Source: Paenibacillus senegalimassiliensis (lineage in GTDB: Bacteria > Bacillota > Bacilli > Paenibacillales > Paenibacillaceae). Taken from it: a stretch of 64,000 nt of DNA. The notes beneath the pieces were generated by a model that was not told where the DNA came from, did no database searches, and saw only the letters and a program-made list of their open reading frames with translations. The stretch spans positions 248,001 to 312,000 of the forward strand of contig NZ_LN909042.1 in the NCBI RefSeq assembly GCF_001486585.1, in the 5' to 3' direction. A program made the translations under genes and the position numbers. Below, piece after piece: positions 19,101 through 26,179 of this stretch (positions are counted from its first letter, which is position 1; each line of letters begins with the position of its first letter).

Positions 19101-19277
19101 AATGCATTAAATCCAGCTACTGGAGCATACAATATCTACGTGTTGTCGGTTCCTGATATGGTAAACGCCAAGCTGTACGCCTTGTCTTCGGGAACGAGAA
19201 GCAATGTGTTTGTACCAGCGCAAGGAGCCGGAGAACTCACACAACCGGCTGATACTTCAGAGCCTGCAAATTCCTAA
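16125..19277 (+). CDS. Secreted stalk-domain protein with seven ~120-residue repeats
   Basis: This 1050-residue exported protein starts at GTG, six bases or so after AGGAGG. A signal peptide ends near ASA-AT (residue 26). Residues 28-140 form a copper-amine-oxidase N-terminal-like (stalk) domain, visible as GRVMLPMRAIFEALD and GRTLVPVRFVSEALG. After a Gly linker come seven repeats of about 120 residues, each with GDGRDLRVSF near its start, YRILVVKA in the middle and SYRVFVLSV near its end. Repeats 6 and 7 are the most diverged. The repeats resemble fibronectin-III-like beta-sandwiches but I do not recognise a named family. There is no anchor at the C-terminus. It is divergent from the SLH protein. 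Confidence 0.85.
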   Translation: MKKLWASLLAALLIVPMLYQPQASAATPISVYIDGNRLATDQAPVVVSGRVMLPMRAIFEALDATVNYNQTLKTVTAYKTGTTVVLKLNSRSATINNEAVLLDVPAQSIKGRTLVPVRFVSEALGQQVDWNSQSKRVTINTGSGGGVGGGDTLDPNPVAYVYGRDVANHGDGRDLEVSFSKSSNESRVDHYRIMIVKAANASGFNLAAAQKVASGNYTSLAPSGSDPALVLSSNAKDVDGSAIRENQAYVAFVLAVGKGNSGRTLSTASPSVTLQNSSAVAAASNVRATDVSDFGDGRDLSVSFTRASSEGSIANYRVFVVKTKDASSFNLTAANKVPTSYSTVVYKSGSSTTLTGQLTSSSRDTSGELIKSGVSYTVFVLSVSNAGTASSKLSTGSSAITLSTGSMISPVITQVEDWNDYGDGRDLRISFNRISDESRISSYRIFVVKSSDYASFSLAKANTVSSRNYIQVNKTGYNISQYALPSGARDVDGTAIRNGVGYRVFVMAVGTGSYEGSNTLSSASSAITLTNGNSVSTVSNLNVSDVSDLNDGRDLRVSFNPAADEYNISSYRILVVKASDAGNFTLSRANNVSRSNYTEVSKTGYTQSLVLGSGARDVDGATIRNGVSYRVFVLSVANNNYNLNNALSSYSSAITLSGNTIAPASNVTAADIGNQGDGRDLRVSFTRSGDESKLSHYRILVVKANNAGSFDLSRANNVGNTNYTYVGKGGSGSTLTVDLAAGARDVDGATIRNGVSYRVYVLSVAATGQGSNALSWYSQEITLSDSGQVQAVSGLYAQLEGNSGTYRDIIVSFNKLANESNVVEYRILAVPQASVGSFRLADANDVRSADRYTSVTPFGSNVRIPLQTSKDVWGNELTTDTTYQFFVLTVAQSGGTNALSQASNGIKLVVNSNNVAVAPVTQVSPTSEADRISVAFNPPTDNRYINSYVVLAAPDGQSLNLDAAIQLASRGASVSASNQGPITAIVTQDVNGNALNPATGAYNIYVLSVPDMVNAKLYALSSGTRSNVFVPAQGAGELTQPADTSEPANS
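16600..19240 (+). repeat. Seven in-frame repeats of about 360 bp
   Basis: The coding repeats begin near 16600, 16970, 17345, 17720, 18100, 18485 and 18870. Repeats 3, 4 and 5 are closest; for example GATGTGGATGG-type segments followed by ATTCGTAACGG recur near 17590, 17980 and 18356. This is a substrate for repeat-number change by recombination. Boundaries are approximate. Confidence 0.75.
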
Positions 19278-19325
19278 TACAAGGTTGGCTGCATAACTAG
19301 CATAATCTTAGATACCATCAGGAAG

Positions 19326-19360
19326 AAGAGCGGTTGCCGAGTTAAGGCACCGCTCTTTTT
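19326..19360 (+). terminator. Rho-independent terminator
   Basis: AAGAGCGGT at 19326-19334 pairs with ACCGCTCTT at 19349-19357 and is followed by a T-run. It ends the transcript of the repeat protein. Confidence 0.85.
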
Positions 19361-19437
19361 CCTAGTTTCTCCTTGTTAAGCATCAAGCTGGATTATCTAA
19401 AATAAATGCCACTTTGGGTAGAGAGGAAGGGGTTAAT

Positions 19438-19929
19438 ATGTCTCAAGTGATGTCGCCACCGAGCTTCTATCAAAGTCCGGCCTGGCCGCCTTCGACCCCA
19501 AGACCGGAGGAAGGAGAGCTAGGGCACAACAGAATGTTTTATCCCAATCCAGACCCCGTCTATGTTGGCTTCTGGAGGAGAGCCCTGGCTTATCTGATTG
19601 ATTTTCTTATTCTGTGGGCGATTGGAGGGTTATTGCCTATCTCCGTCTGGGGTGAGAGAGTGCTGGATATGATCTATTTTGTGGCTTTACCCTGCACGGC
19701 CTGGCAAGCCACGATCGGCAAGCTTGTGGTGGGAGCCAAGATTGTGGATGAAGAAGGACAACGCCTATCCATTCTCCGCTCTTTAGGACGTTATTTTGCC
19801 CAATTTATATCGGGAATTCTTCTGTGTATCGGTTACATCATGATTGCCTTCTCCGCAGAGAAGCGTGGCCTGCATGATCACATGTGCAATACATATGTAT
19901 TGAATAAGGACTCGGAGCTGTACTCCTGA
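19438..19929 (+). CDS. RDD family membrane protein
   Basis: This 163-residue protein has a hydrophilic Pro-rich N-terminus (about 45 residues), then the RDD domain: GFWRRALAYLIDFLILW, with the Arg and Asp-Asp-type signature, and two further hydrophobic segments ending near residue 140. RDD proteins are small integral membrane proteins, some proposed as ion or solute transporters; the function here is unknown. ATG 19438 is preferred because GAGAGGAAGGGG precedes it at proper spacing. A TTG 24 bases upstream in frame has no such site. It stands alone after a terminator. Confidence 0.85.
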   Translation: MSQVMSPPSFYQSPAWPPSTPRPEEGELGHNRMFYPNPDPVYVGFWRRALAYLIDFLILWAIGGLLPISVWGERVLDMIYFVALPCTAWQATIGKLVVGAKIVDEEGQRLSILRSLGRYFAQFISGILLCIGYIMIAFSAEKRGLHDHMCNTYVLNKDSELYS

Positions 19930-20105
19930 ATTGTAATTTTTTTCACGCGTAGTGATCTTCTTCATTCTGAACTGCCAAGTGCAAGTGATAACATGAGATT
20001 ACTTGATGGCGGCAGCACGTTAAAGCGTCAAGTGTATCGGCTATGAGTAGCTTGGTATGCTTGGCAGTGTATGAATAGGCGTGGTGTCGGAATAGGAGGA
20101 TGCGA

Positions 20106-21587
20106 GTGGGAAAGGCGACTGGTTTTTTGGAGTATTGTCGAGAGGTACCCGGAGAGATTGAACCGTTGGAGCGCACGAAATCCTGGCAGGAGTTCTCTGT
20201 CCCTTTGGAAGAGGATAAGCTAAGAACGCAAGGGGCTCGTTGTATGGATTGCGGCACCCCCTTTTGTCACGTTGGGCGGTTGTTATCCGGGATGGCCTCC
20301 GGTTGTCCGCTACACAATCTGATTCCCGAATGGAACGATCTAGTCTATCGTGGAAGCTGGCGTGAGGCGTTGAAGCGGCTCCATAAGACGAACAATTTCC
20401 CCGAATTCACCGGACGGGTCTGCCCGGCTCCATGTGAAGGAGCCTGTACGGTTGGCAAGAGTGGATCACCTGTCACAATTAAGAATATCGAGAAGGCAAT
20501 CATTGATCGCGGATTTGCGGAGGGCTGGATTGAGCCTCAACTTAGAGCGGCATCCACGGGAAAGAAAGTGGCTATCGTTGGCTCTGGCCCTGCAGGCTTG
20601 GCTTGTGCAGACCAGTTGAATAAGGCCGGACATAAGGTCACCGTATATGAACGGGCTGATCGCATTGGTGGACTACTCATGTACGGCATCCCTAACATGA
20701 AGCTGGACAAATCGGTAGTACAGCGCCGCGTAGACTTGTTGGCCGCCGAGGGCATCCGATTCGTGACAGGGGTAGAGATTGGCAAAGATATCGCAGCAAG
20801 TCAGCTTCGTGCAGAGTTCGATGCCGTCATTCTGTGCGGCGGGGCTACGCAAGCTCGGGACTTGAACGTAGAAGGCCGGAACCTCTCTGGAGTTCATCAA
20901 GCGATGGAGTTTTTATCCAAAAATACGAAGAGTCTGCTGGATTCGAATTTGAATGATGGGAAATTCCTGTCAGCGAAGGGCAAGCATGTTGTTGTTATCG
21001 GCGGTGGGGATACAGGAACTGACTGCGTCGCTACGGCGATCCGTCAAGGCTGTCAAAGTGTCACCCAGTTAGAAATTATGCCAAAGCTTCCTGTAACAAG
21101 GCAGCCTGGCAACCCTTGGCCGGAATGGCCGAAGGTGCTGAAGACCGATTATGGTCAAGCTGAAGCGGCTCAGATATTTGGTGAGGACCCAAGAGCATTC
21201 CAGACTTCAACGAAGCGTTTGCTGGGGGATGCGCAAGGCCGAGTAATGGGTGTGGAGACCATTCGTGTTGAATGGAAGGAGAATGAGGGCCGATTGTTGC
21301 CAGTCGAGGTCCCGGACAGTGTGCAGGTCATTCCGGCTGATATGGTATTACTGGCTTTGGGCTTTACCGGGCCCGAGCAAACCTTGCCAAATCAATTGGG
21401 ACTGGCAGTGGATAATCGCACCAACATCAAGGCTGAATTAGGCGAATTTCGTACCAATGTGGAAGGGGTCTTCGCTGCGGGGGATATGCGGCGGGGACAA
21501 AGCTTGATTGTATGGGCCATACATGAAGGTCGCCAAGCAGCCCGCGAGGTCGATCGATATCTAATGGGCAGCACGCAGCTTCCTTAA
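20106..21587 (+). CDS. gltD: Glutamate synthase small subunit-type NADPH oxidoreductase
   Basis: This 493-residue protein matches GltD in full length. An N-terminal cysteine-rich segment for two iron-sulfur clusters ([22 protein letters not shown]) is followed by an FAD-binding motif [11 protein letters not shown] near residue 155, an NADPH-binding motif [11 protein letters not shown] near 295 and the second FAD motif [11 protein letters not shown] near 465. In glutamate synthase it passes electrons from NADPH to the large subunit. GTG 20106 is chosen because AGGAGG ends six bases before it and MGKATGF is the usual family start; the ATG at 20100 abuts the AGGAGG. No gltB lies beside it, so it may pair with a distant gltB or act as a stand-alone homologue. 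Confidence 0.9.
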   Translation: MGKATGFLEYCREVPGEIEPLERTKSWQEFSVPLEEDKLRTQGARCMDCGTPFCHVGRLLSGMASGCPLHNLIPEWNDLVYRGSWREALKRLHKTNNFPEFTGRVCPAPCEGACTVGKSGSPVTIKNIEKAIIDRGFAEGWIEPQLRAASTGKKVAIVGSGPAGLACADQLNKAGHKVTVYERADRIGGLLMYGIPNMKLDKSVVQRRVDLLAAEGIRFVTGVEIGKDIAASQLRAEFDAVILCGGATQARDLNVEGRNLSGVHQAMEFLSKNTKSLLDSNLNDGKFLSAKGKHVVVIGGGDTGTDCVATAIRQGCQSVTQLEIMPKLPVTRQPGNPWPEWPKVLKTDYGQAEAAQIFGEDPRAFQTSTKRLLGDAQGRVMGVETIRVEWKENEGRLLPVEVPDSVQVIPADMVLLALGFTGPEQTLPNQLGLAVDNRTNIKAELGEFRTNVEGVFAAGDMRRGQSLIVWAIHEGRQAAREVDRYLMGSTQLP

Positions 21588-21605
21588 GAACACACAGCAA
21601 CATCA

Positions 21606-21632
21606 ACCGTCCGTTTTGCGGACGGTTTTTTT
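21606..21632 (+). terminator. Rho-independent terminator of gltD
   Basis: ACCGTCCG and CGGACGGT flank a short TTTTG loop and are followed by seven T residues. It lies between gltD and the convergent LuxR-type gene and is oriented for the plus strand. Confidence 0.9.
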
Positions 21633-21657
21633 ATTGCCATTTTAATCAGTAGAGAGG

Positions 21658-22632
21658 TCAATCCATTAATAACTTGAGGAGCTGCGTCCGATTGCTGGCC
21701 CCTACCTTTTGCAGAATCGAGCGCATATGCTTCTTAATCGTTACCTCGCTCAGGAACAAGCGCGAGGCGATATCGCGGTTCGTGAGACCCTCTGCGGCCA
21801 GGGTGGCTACTTCTTTCTCCCGGTGAGTCAGATCGGTGCGAGCATAGATGACCTCCTTAGGCGTTGGCCTTGCCGCCTCTCCAAATAGAGGCAGCTCGGG
21901 GAGCGCTGCGAGCGCGTCCTCCCAAACGTCCGTAGTGGCTGCCTCTTCTCGGCGCTCTTCCTGATACAGGGCGAATAGCCTGAGGGGATGTCCCTCGGTT
22001 TGCCGCCAAATCTGGGCAATTTGCTCCGGATTAGAGATACCCATGGCCTGCAGATAAGCCACTACGCTCCTGCGATCCAGGTTGCCTAGCGGCATCCGGT
22101 AGATCGAATGCTGCCAGAAATCAGTCTTGGTCCATGAATCGGGCAGGGGGTTGCGGCTGGCTAGTACATGTAGACATTTCCGGCTTATTTGTGCGAAGAA
22201 AAATTCCTGCAGCCAATCATCAAGTGGCTCTAAACGCTCATATCCGTCAATAAACAAAATAGAAGGTCCAAACTCGGCCCATCTATTAATGCCCTCCAGG
22301 GCAGACCTCACGACAAAATTGGGATTAGAGGAAGGGGGGAGTGTAGCGGATAACCCAAGCTGATGCAGTATTTGTCGACTTAGATCAAATGCTGTCGGAT
22401 TGCATTGTGTAGCATCCAACACCATCGTTGCGATTCCTTGACGTACAGCTCGCCTTTGGAATTCCTGAATTAGAGTTGTTTTTCCTGAGCCTAAAGGCCC
22501 GGTAATGTAGATCATACGCTCCATATAGGCCTGACGACTCAGGAACATTGTGAAAATCTCAAGCTCCCAGTCTCTTCCTACTATGCGTGGAATCTGGGCG
22601 GAGCCTGTTGACTCATATGGTTGTATGCACAT
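21658..22632 (-). CDS. LuxR-family regulator with N-terminal ATPase domain
   Basis: This 324-residue protein joins an AAA/STAND-like ATPase domain (Walker A GPLGSGKTT with K51, Walker B ILFIDGYERL near 122) to a C-terminal LuxR-type helix-turn-helix (about 262-324, LTHREKEVATLAAEGLTNRD). It resembles a shortened MalT/LAL regulator without the long TPR sensor. Such proteins use nucleotide binding to control DNA-binding activity. The ATG is preceded by GAGGGTGAAG. It is convergent with gltD and divergent from the HD-GYP gene. The signal and targets are not visible. Confidence 0.85.
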   Translation of the reverse strand: MCIQPYESTGSAQIPRIVGRDWELEIFTMFLSRQAYMERMIYITGPLGSGKTTLIQEFQRRAVRQGIATMVLDATQCNPTAFDLSRQILHQLGLSATLPPSSNPNFVVRSALEGINRWAEFGPSILFIDGYERLEPLDDWLQEFFFAQISRKCLHVLASRNPLPDSWTKTDFWQHSIYRMPLGNLDRRSVVAYLQAMGISNPEQIAQIWRQTEGHPLRLFALYQEERREEAATTDVWEDALAALPELPLFGEAARPTPKEVIYARTDLTHREKEVATLAAEGLTNRDIASRLFLSEVTIKKHMRSILQKVGASNRTQLLKLLMD

Positions 22633-22723
22633 GCTTCTTCACCCTCAAACTTCCTTTGGATTAACATAATATATTTAGATTATCGTTGCGGACTTATAGC
22701 GGATAGTGACTTTTTGTATATAT

Positions 22724-22753
22724 TTGTCGAAATTTGTGGAGGCAAAGTATACT
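22724..22753 (+). promoter_or_regulatory. Probable sigma-A promoter of the HD-GYP gene
   Basis: TTGTCG at 22724-22729 and TATACT at 22748-22753 are separated by 18 bases. Transcription from here leaves a leader of about 165 bases before the ATG at 22926. I compared the leader with the c-di-GMP-I riboswitch core and saw no match. The rest of the 22633-22925 interval is AT-rich with no gene. Confidence 0.45.
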
Positions 22754-22925
22754 TTCGGATAGTGTCTCAAACCTTTCAATCATGATAAATTTTAAATTGT
22801 AGAGAACTATTTTTCTGTGGTCTGGACTACATTTTTAATTTGTTAGGGCAAAGTTGGCATAGGCCAAAGGTCACATTTATTCATGTTGCTGCGTAATCAA
22901 TTGCATAATTTAATGGGGTGATGCC

Positions 22926-24086
22926 ATGAAAGAGGTTCATGTGCGAATGCTCGAACCAGGAGATGTTTTGGCCGAGCCTATCTTGAATCAACAAGGAATG
23001 ACCATGCTTGGGGCGGGAACTGCGCTCACAGAGAATCACATTACTCGTCTCAAAAAATTAAGAATTCAGACGGCAATCATTACTACGGTGGATTCACCAG
23101 GGGTACAGTTGCCAGGGGAAGCCGGATCTCAGAATGCGGCTAACGCTAACGGCTTACGCTTATCGTTCCTGAATCCTAATGATAAGCAGGAGATGCGGAA
23201 GCGGATTCGTAATTCTCTGGTAGGCCTGGCGGATTCGGAGTTTGGCTTCGGACGGCCTTCAACGCCTGAATTGGAACAGCAGTTTCACCGGGTGTTTCGG
23301 AGCGTACTGCATGAGATTACAAATCGTCAGGAAGTCATTGACGGCTTGATCTTACTCCACCAAAGCGATCCTTATCTGCTGGATCATTCTTTTCATGTGA
23401 CGGCTTACTCGGCGATTCTGGGTATTGCCAACCAATATTCCAGCACGCAAATGACGGATTTATGTATAGGAGCCTTGCTATACGATATCGGGATGACAGA
23501 ACTGCCGACTCATACGTTAAATCGGACGGGGACCTTGACCGAACCAGATCGGGAAGCGATGCTTCGGCATCCGGAGATCGGTTATCGGATGATTCGCGAG
23601 ATGAAGGGGGTCTCCCCTCGCTCTGCGCTATGTGCACTTCAGCATCACGAACGCTATAACGGCACGGGTTATCCATCCCGGCTCAAGCACGGCGAGATAG
23701 ACGAATTTGCCGAGATCGTGGCCATAGCGGATACGTATCATGCCTTAATTTCGCGAAGAAATTACCGTCTGGCCTACACCCCCGGCGAAGCCATCGAATA
23801 TTTGCTGGCCGTGGGCGACCGCTATTTCAGCCTGGATATGATTCAGACTTATCTGCGACATATTAGTATTTATCCTCTTGCGAGCAAGGTGAAGCTGAGC
23901 AACGGCCAACTAGGAATCGTCTCCTCACTGGACCCGAGCGTGGTGCATCGTCCCGTGGTCCGAATCATTCAGGAAGCGGATGGCACCGCAGTAGAGAAGC
24001 CCTATGAAGTCAACTTGATGCGTACCACCAACCTGGTGATTTCCGGTATAGTCGAAGGCAGCGGCCGAGACGATCCATATATGTAA
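22926..24086 (+). CDS. HD-GYP domain protein with altered HD motif
   Basis: This 386-residue protein has an N-terminal DUF3391-like or linker part (1-110) and an HD-GYP domain (about 125-310), the fold that hydrolyses cyclic di-GMP. The first metal His is present (LLDHSFHVTAYS), as are RHPEIG, HHERYNGTGYP and AIADTYHAL. The central motif, normally HDIGK, reads YDIGM (Y186, D187), so one metal-binding His and the conserved Lys are missing. A beta-rich tail follows. GGGGTGATGCC precedes the ATG. It may be a weak phosphodiesterase or a c-di-GMP sensor. It has its own promoter and is convergent with a TetR gene, with a three-base gap. Confidence 0.88.
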   Translation: MKEVHVRMLEPGDVLAEPILNQQGMTMLGAGTALTENHITRLKKLRIQTAIITTVDSPGVQLPGEAGSQNAANANGLRLSFLNPNDKQEMRKRIRNSLVGLADSEFGFGRPSTPELEQQFHRVFRSVLHEITNRQEVIDGLILLHQSDPYLLDHSFHVTAYSAILGIANQYSSTQMTDLCIGALLYDIGMTELPTHTLNRTGTLTEPDREAMLRHPEIGYRMIREMKGVSPRSALCALQHHERYNGTGYPSRLKHGEIDEFAEIVAIADTYHALISRRNYRLAYTPGEAIEYLLAVGDRYFSLDMIQTYLRHISIYPLASKVKLSNGQLGIVSSLDPSVVHRPVVRIIQEADGTAVEKPYEVNLMRTTNLVISGIVEGSGRDDPYM

Positions 24087-24089
24087 TTT

Positions 24090-24611
24090 TTATGGGTAAT
24101 GGATGGTTTGAAGACAGGTCTCGACAAGCTCTTCCAGGGAATCCTGGCAATCCTGCCTCACCCAATGGAAGCATACATTTGAGATGAAGCCAATGAAACC
24201 GATTAATTTGAAGGGCTGCTGCCGTGAGGCGGTTATCTGCTTCAAGTAAAAATGGTTTGTCCGGTGAATCATCCCGATATATTGATCATTCATAATCAAA
24301 GTTCTTATAAACTTGCGATATTCCTTAATGACCGTGAATAGCTTCGTTAGGAAGATTCGCTTATTGGCGCGAGTGAAGCTCTGGGGCGTATGATCTGCAA
24401 TAGTTTGCAAGAAGGCATCAAATAATTGAATCAGTATATCCTCCTTGGAGTCGAAATGACGGTAGTAAGTCATTCTCGATACTCCTGATTTGTGGATAAT
24501 ATCTTGTATGGAGATCTCATGCCACGTCTTCTTCTCCAACAACAACAGAAAGGCCTCCTGAATGGAGGCCTTTGAAAGTTGCTTTAGCTCCTCATTGCCC
24601 ACCTGTGACAC
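24090..24611 (-). CDS. TetR/AcrR family regulator
   Basis: This 173-residue protein has the TetR helix-turn-helix at residues 14-58, with the signature ISIQDIIHKSGVSRMTYYRHFDSKEDI slightly shortened here to its key parts ISIQDII and SRMTYYRHF. The remainder is a helical ligand domain. The start is GTG 24611 with AAAGGAAAGG immediately upstream. It is divergent from an alpha/beta hydrolase gene, and a palindrome over that gene's -10 is a likely operator. The pair probably forms a self-contained regulator-enzyme unit with a small ester-like inducer, which is inferred. Confidence 0.9.
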   Translation of the reverse strand: MSQVGNEELKQLSKASIQEAFLLLLEKKTWHEISIQDIIHKSGVSRMTYYRHFDSKEDILIQLFDAFLQTIADHTPQSFTRANKRIFLTKLFTVIKEYRKFIRTLIMNDQYIGMIHRTNHFYLKQITASRQQPFKLIGFIGFISNVCFHWVRQDCQDSLEELVETCLQTIHYP

Positions 24612-24666
24612 ATCCTTTCCTTTTGTCCCATCACGCTGTATTCGTATGTTGTTCTGATATCGGGGG

Positions 24667-24681
24667 TGTTATAATTGTAAC
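24667..24681 (+). promoter_or_regulatory. Extended -10 promoter overlapped by a probable TetR operator
   Basis: TGTTATAAT (24667-24675) is an extended -10 for the hydrolase. The overlapping GTTATAATTGTAAC (24668-24681) is an imperfect palindrome, 12 of 14 positions symmetric. A repressor bound there would block the promoter directly. The neighbouring divergent TetR is the obvious candidate. Confidence 0.5.
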
Positions 24682-24697
24682 ACCTCAAGAGGATGCA

Positions 24698-25705
24698 GTG
24701 AAAGAAAGGATTGTGAAGCTCATGCGCAGATGGATGATTCCTGTCGTGCTGGTGGTGCTAATTGCCTGCTGGCTGGGTGGAAGAGCGTTGTACTTTAATC
24801 AGGTGGAGCACCGTTCGTATAGAAGTAAAATATTCTCTGATTTGATTGTGCTGAGTGGCAGCAAGAAGACTTTTGCTTCGGAAGAGCTGATGGTGAAGAG
24901 TTTGGAAGGGAGGATCGACTCGAAGGAATATGAACTGCCAGATAAGAAATACAAGAGCGAGGTCACGAGCGAACGCTTGGACGATTATGCGGTGTATACG
25001 TTTAACGATAAGCAGGACTCGGAACAAACCGTCGTTATTTATGTTCATGGTGGGGCATGGGTTCAGCAACCCCTTTCTTTTCATTGGAAGTTCATTGATA
25101 AGCTTGCTCAGGCTACAGATGCGAGGGTTGTCGTACCTATTTATCCGAAGGCGCCGGAGCATACGTTTGAGGAGACTTATGAGCTCTTGCAGAAGCTCTA
25201 TCAATCTGTACTGGATTCCGTGGATGCCCCGTCACAGATTACGCTCATGGGAGACTCCGCAGGCGGCAACATTATCTTGGGGTTCGGTCAACAATTAGCA
25301 GAGGCGGGCATCCCGCAGCCTAAAGATATTGTTGCTCTCTCGCCTACTATGGATTTGTCCTTCCAGAATCCGTTAATCGACGATTATGTGGAGCGTGATC
25401 CCATGCTTGCTGTGCCTGGGGCGTTATACGCCGCTAAGAAATGGGCTGGAGATGAAGAGCTCACCAGTCCGCGTATTTCTCCGCTGTTTGGGAATTTTGA
25501 CAAGGTGGCAAAGGTGACGGTATTTGTCGGTACCTATGAGGGGGGCTATCCCGATAGCGTGTTGTGGGATGAGAAGCTGAACAAGCAGGGGATAGACCAT
25601 AACTTCTTTGTTTACTCTAAAATGGCCCATGTGTTCCCGTTGTATCCGATCCCGGAGGCGAAGGAGGCTTTTGATCAAATTCTGTCGGTCATGAGCAAAG
25701 AATAG
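24698..25705 (+). CDS. Membrane-anchored alpha/beta hydrolase (HSL-type esterase)
   Basis: This protein of about 335 residues has one N-terminal membrane helix and an extracytoplasmic or lumen-side alpha/beta hydrolase domain. The oxyanion-hole motif VHGGAW and the nucleophile elbow GDSAGG (S187 counting from 24698) mark the hormone-sensitive-lipase/acetyl-esterase family; the catalytic His is likely in KMAHVFPLYP. GTG 24698 is chosen because AAGAGG lies five bases upstream and an extended -10 lies at 24667-24675. GTG 24713 and ATG 24722 remain possible. An in-frame codon at 24572 would lie inside the TetR gene and upstream of the promoter. Substrate unknown. Confidence 0.85.
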   Translation: MKERIVKLMRRWMIPVVLVVLIACWLGGRALYFNQVEHRSYRSKIFSDLIVLSGSKKTFASEELMVKSLEGRIDSKEYELPDKKYKSEVTSERLDDYAVYTFNDKQDSEQTVVIYVHGGAWVQQPLSFHWKFIDKLAQATDARVVVPIYPKAPEHTFEETYELLQKLYQSVLDSVDAPSQITLMGDSAGGNIILGFGQQLAEAGIPQPKDIVALSPTMDLSFQNPLIDDYVERDPMLAVPGALYAAKKWAGDEELTSPRISPLFGNFDKVAKVTVFVGTYEGGYPDSVLWDEKLNKQGIDHNFFVYSKMAHVFPLYPIPEAKEAFDQILSVMSKE

Positions 25706-25726
25706 CGGGCATTGATACATTTATTA

Positions 25727-25780
25727 GCCAACAAAGCGTGAGCTTTCCGGATCAGGTCCCGGTGCTCACGCTTTGTTGGC
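25727..25780. terminator. Long perfect hairpin between convergent genes
   Basis: A 17-base perfect stem (GCCAACAAAGCGTGAGC with its complement at 25764-25780) lies between the hydrolase and the small minus-strand gene. It has no strong T-run on either side but its strength and place suggest a bidirectional terminator. Confidence 0.7.
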
Positions 25781-25799
25781 TTGCATAGGCATATATATG

Positions 25800-25958
25800 C
25801 TACTGGCTGACATTGCTTAATTCGGCTTGCTTCGCTTCCAGCTTGCGTATGATTTCCTTTTGCCATTGCAGATCACCCAAGCGGGTCGCGAGGTTCAACA
25901 GGTCCAGGTAATCATCGGTATTTAGCCGGGGCAGCTTGCGGGCAGTTAACAATCTCAT
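25800..25958 (-). CDS. Small 52-residue protein, Fur-box controlled
   Basis: This short open frame starts at ATG 25958, nine bases after GGAGGAG, and ends at TAG. The product begins MRLLTARKLPRLNTDDYLDL and is then mostly helical and charged (WQKEIIRKLEAKQAEL near the end). There is no signal peptide or membrane helix. Codon use and the strong ribosome binding site argue that it is real. A perfect Fur box lies 51-65 bases upstream, so expression should rise in iron limitation. I do not recognise the family. It may be a small iron-sparing or regulatory protein, which is speculation. Confidence 0.72.
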   Translation of the reverse strand: MRLLTARKLPRLNTDDYLDLLNLATRLGDLQWQKEIIRKLEAKQAELSNVSQ

Positions 25959-26008
25959 CGCGTTCGTCTCCTCCGTGCCGATGCTTGTAAAATAGCATCA
26001 TATAATAA

Positions 26009-26023
26009 TGATAATCATTATCA
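26009..26023. promoter_or_regulatory. Perfect Fur box
   Basis: TGATAATCATTATCA matches the Bacillus 7-1-7 Fur consensus TGATAATnATTATCA at every position and extends symmetrically to AATGATAATCATTATCATT (26007-26025). On the minus strand a TATAAT (26028-26023) abuts it, so Fur bound here would block transcription towards the small gene. The FNT gene on the plus strand starts 157 bases away with its own promoter downstream of the box. Confidence 0.88.
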
Positions 26024-26061
26024 TTATAGTCTTACTTTTATTATGCATATCTCTGGTCCCC

Positions 26062-26090
26062 TTGTAAATAGATGCAACACCGTTTAATCT
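26062..26090 (+). promoter_or_regulatory. Probable promoter of the FNT-family gene
   Basis: TTGTAA (26062-26067) and TAATCT (26085-26090) are 17 bases apart, about 90 bases before the ATG. This is a reasonable but not strong sigma-A promoter. Confidence 0.4.
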
Positions 26091-26179
26091 AAAATTTGAA
26101 CATTTATTTCATCTAGGATGTCTAGTCGTGACGCAGGATATGCTAACAGGAATGCAGAACAGCAAGTTAAGGAGGCACT

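Noticed and set aside
22754..22925. Possible c-di-GMP riboswitch in the HD-GYP leader
   Set aside because: The 165-base leader lacks the conserved GEMM core and tetraloop pairing. No other riboswitch class was recognised.
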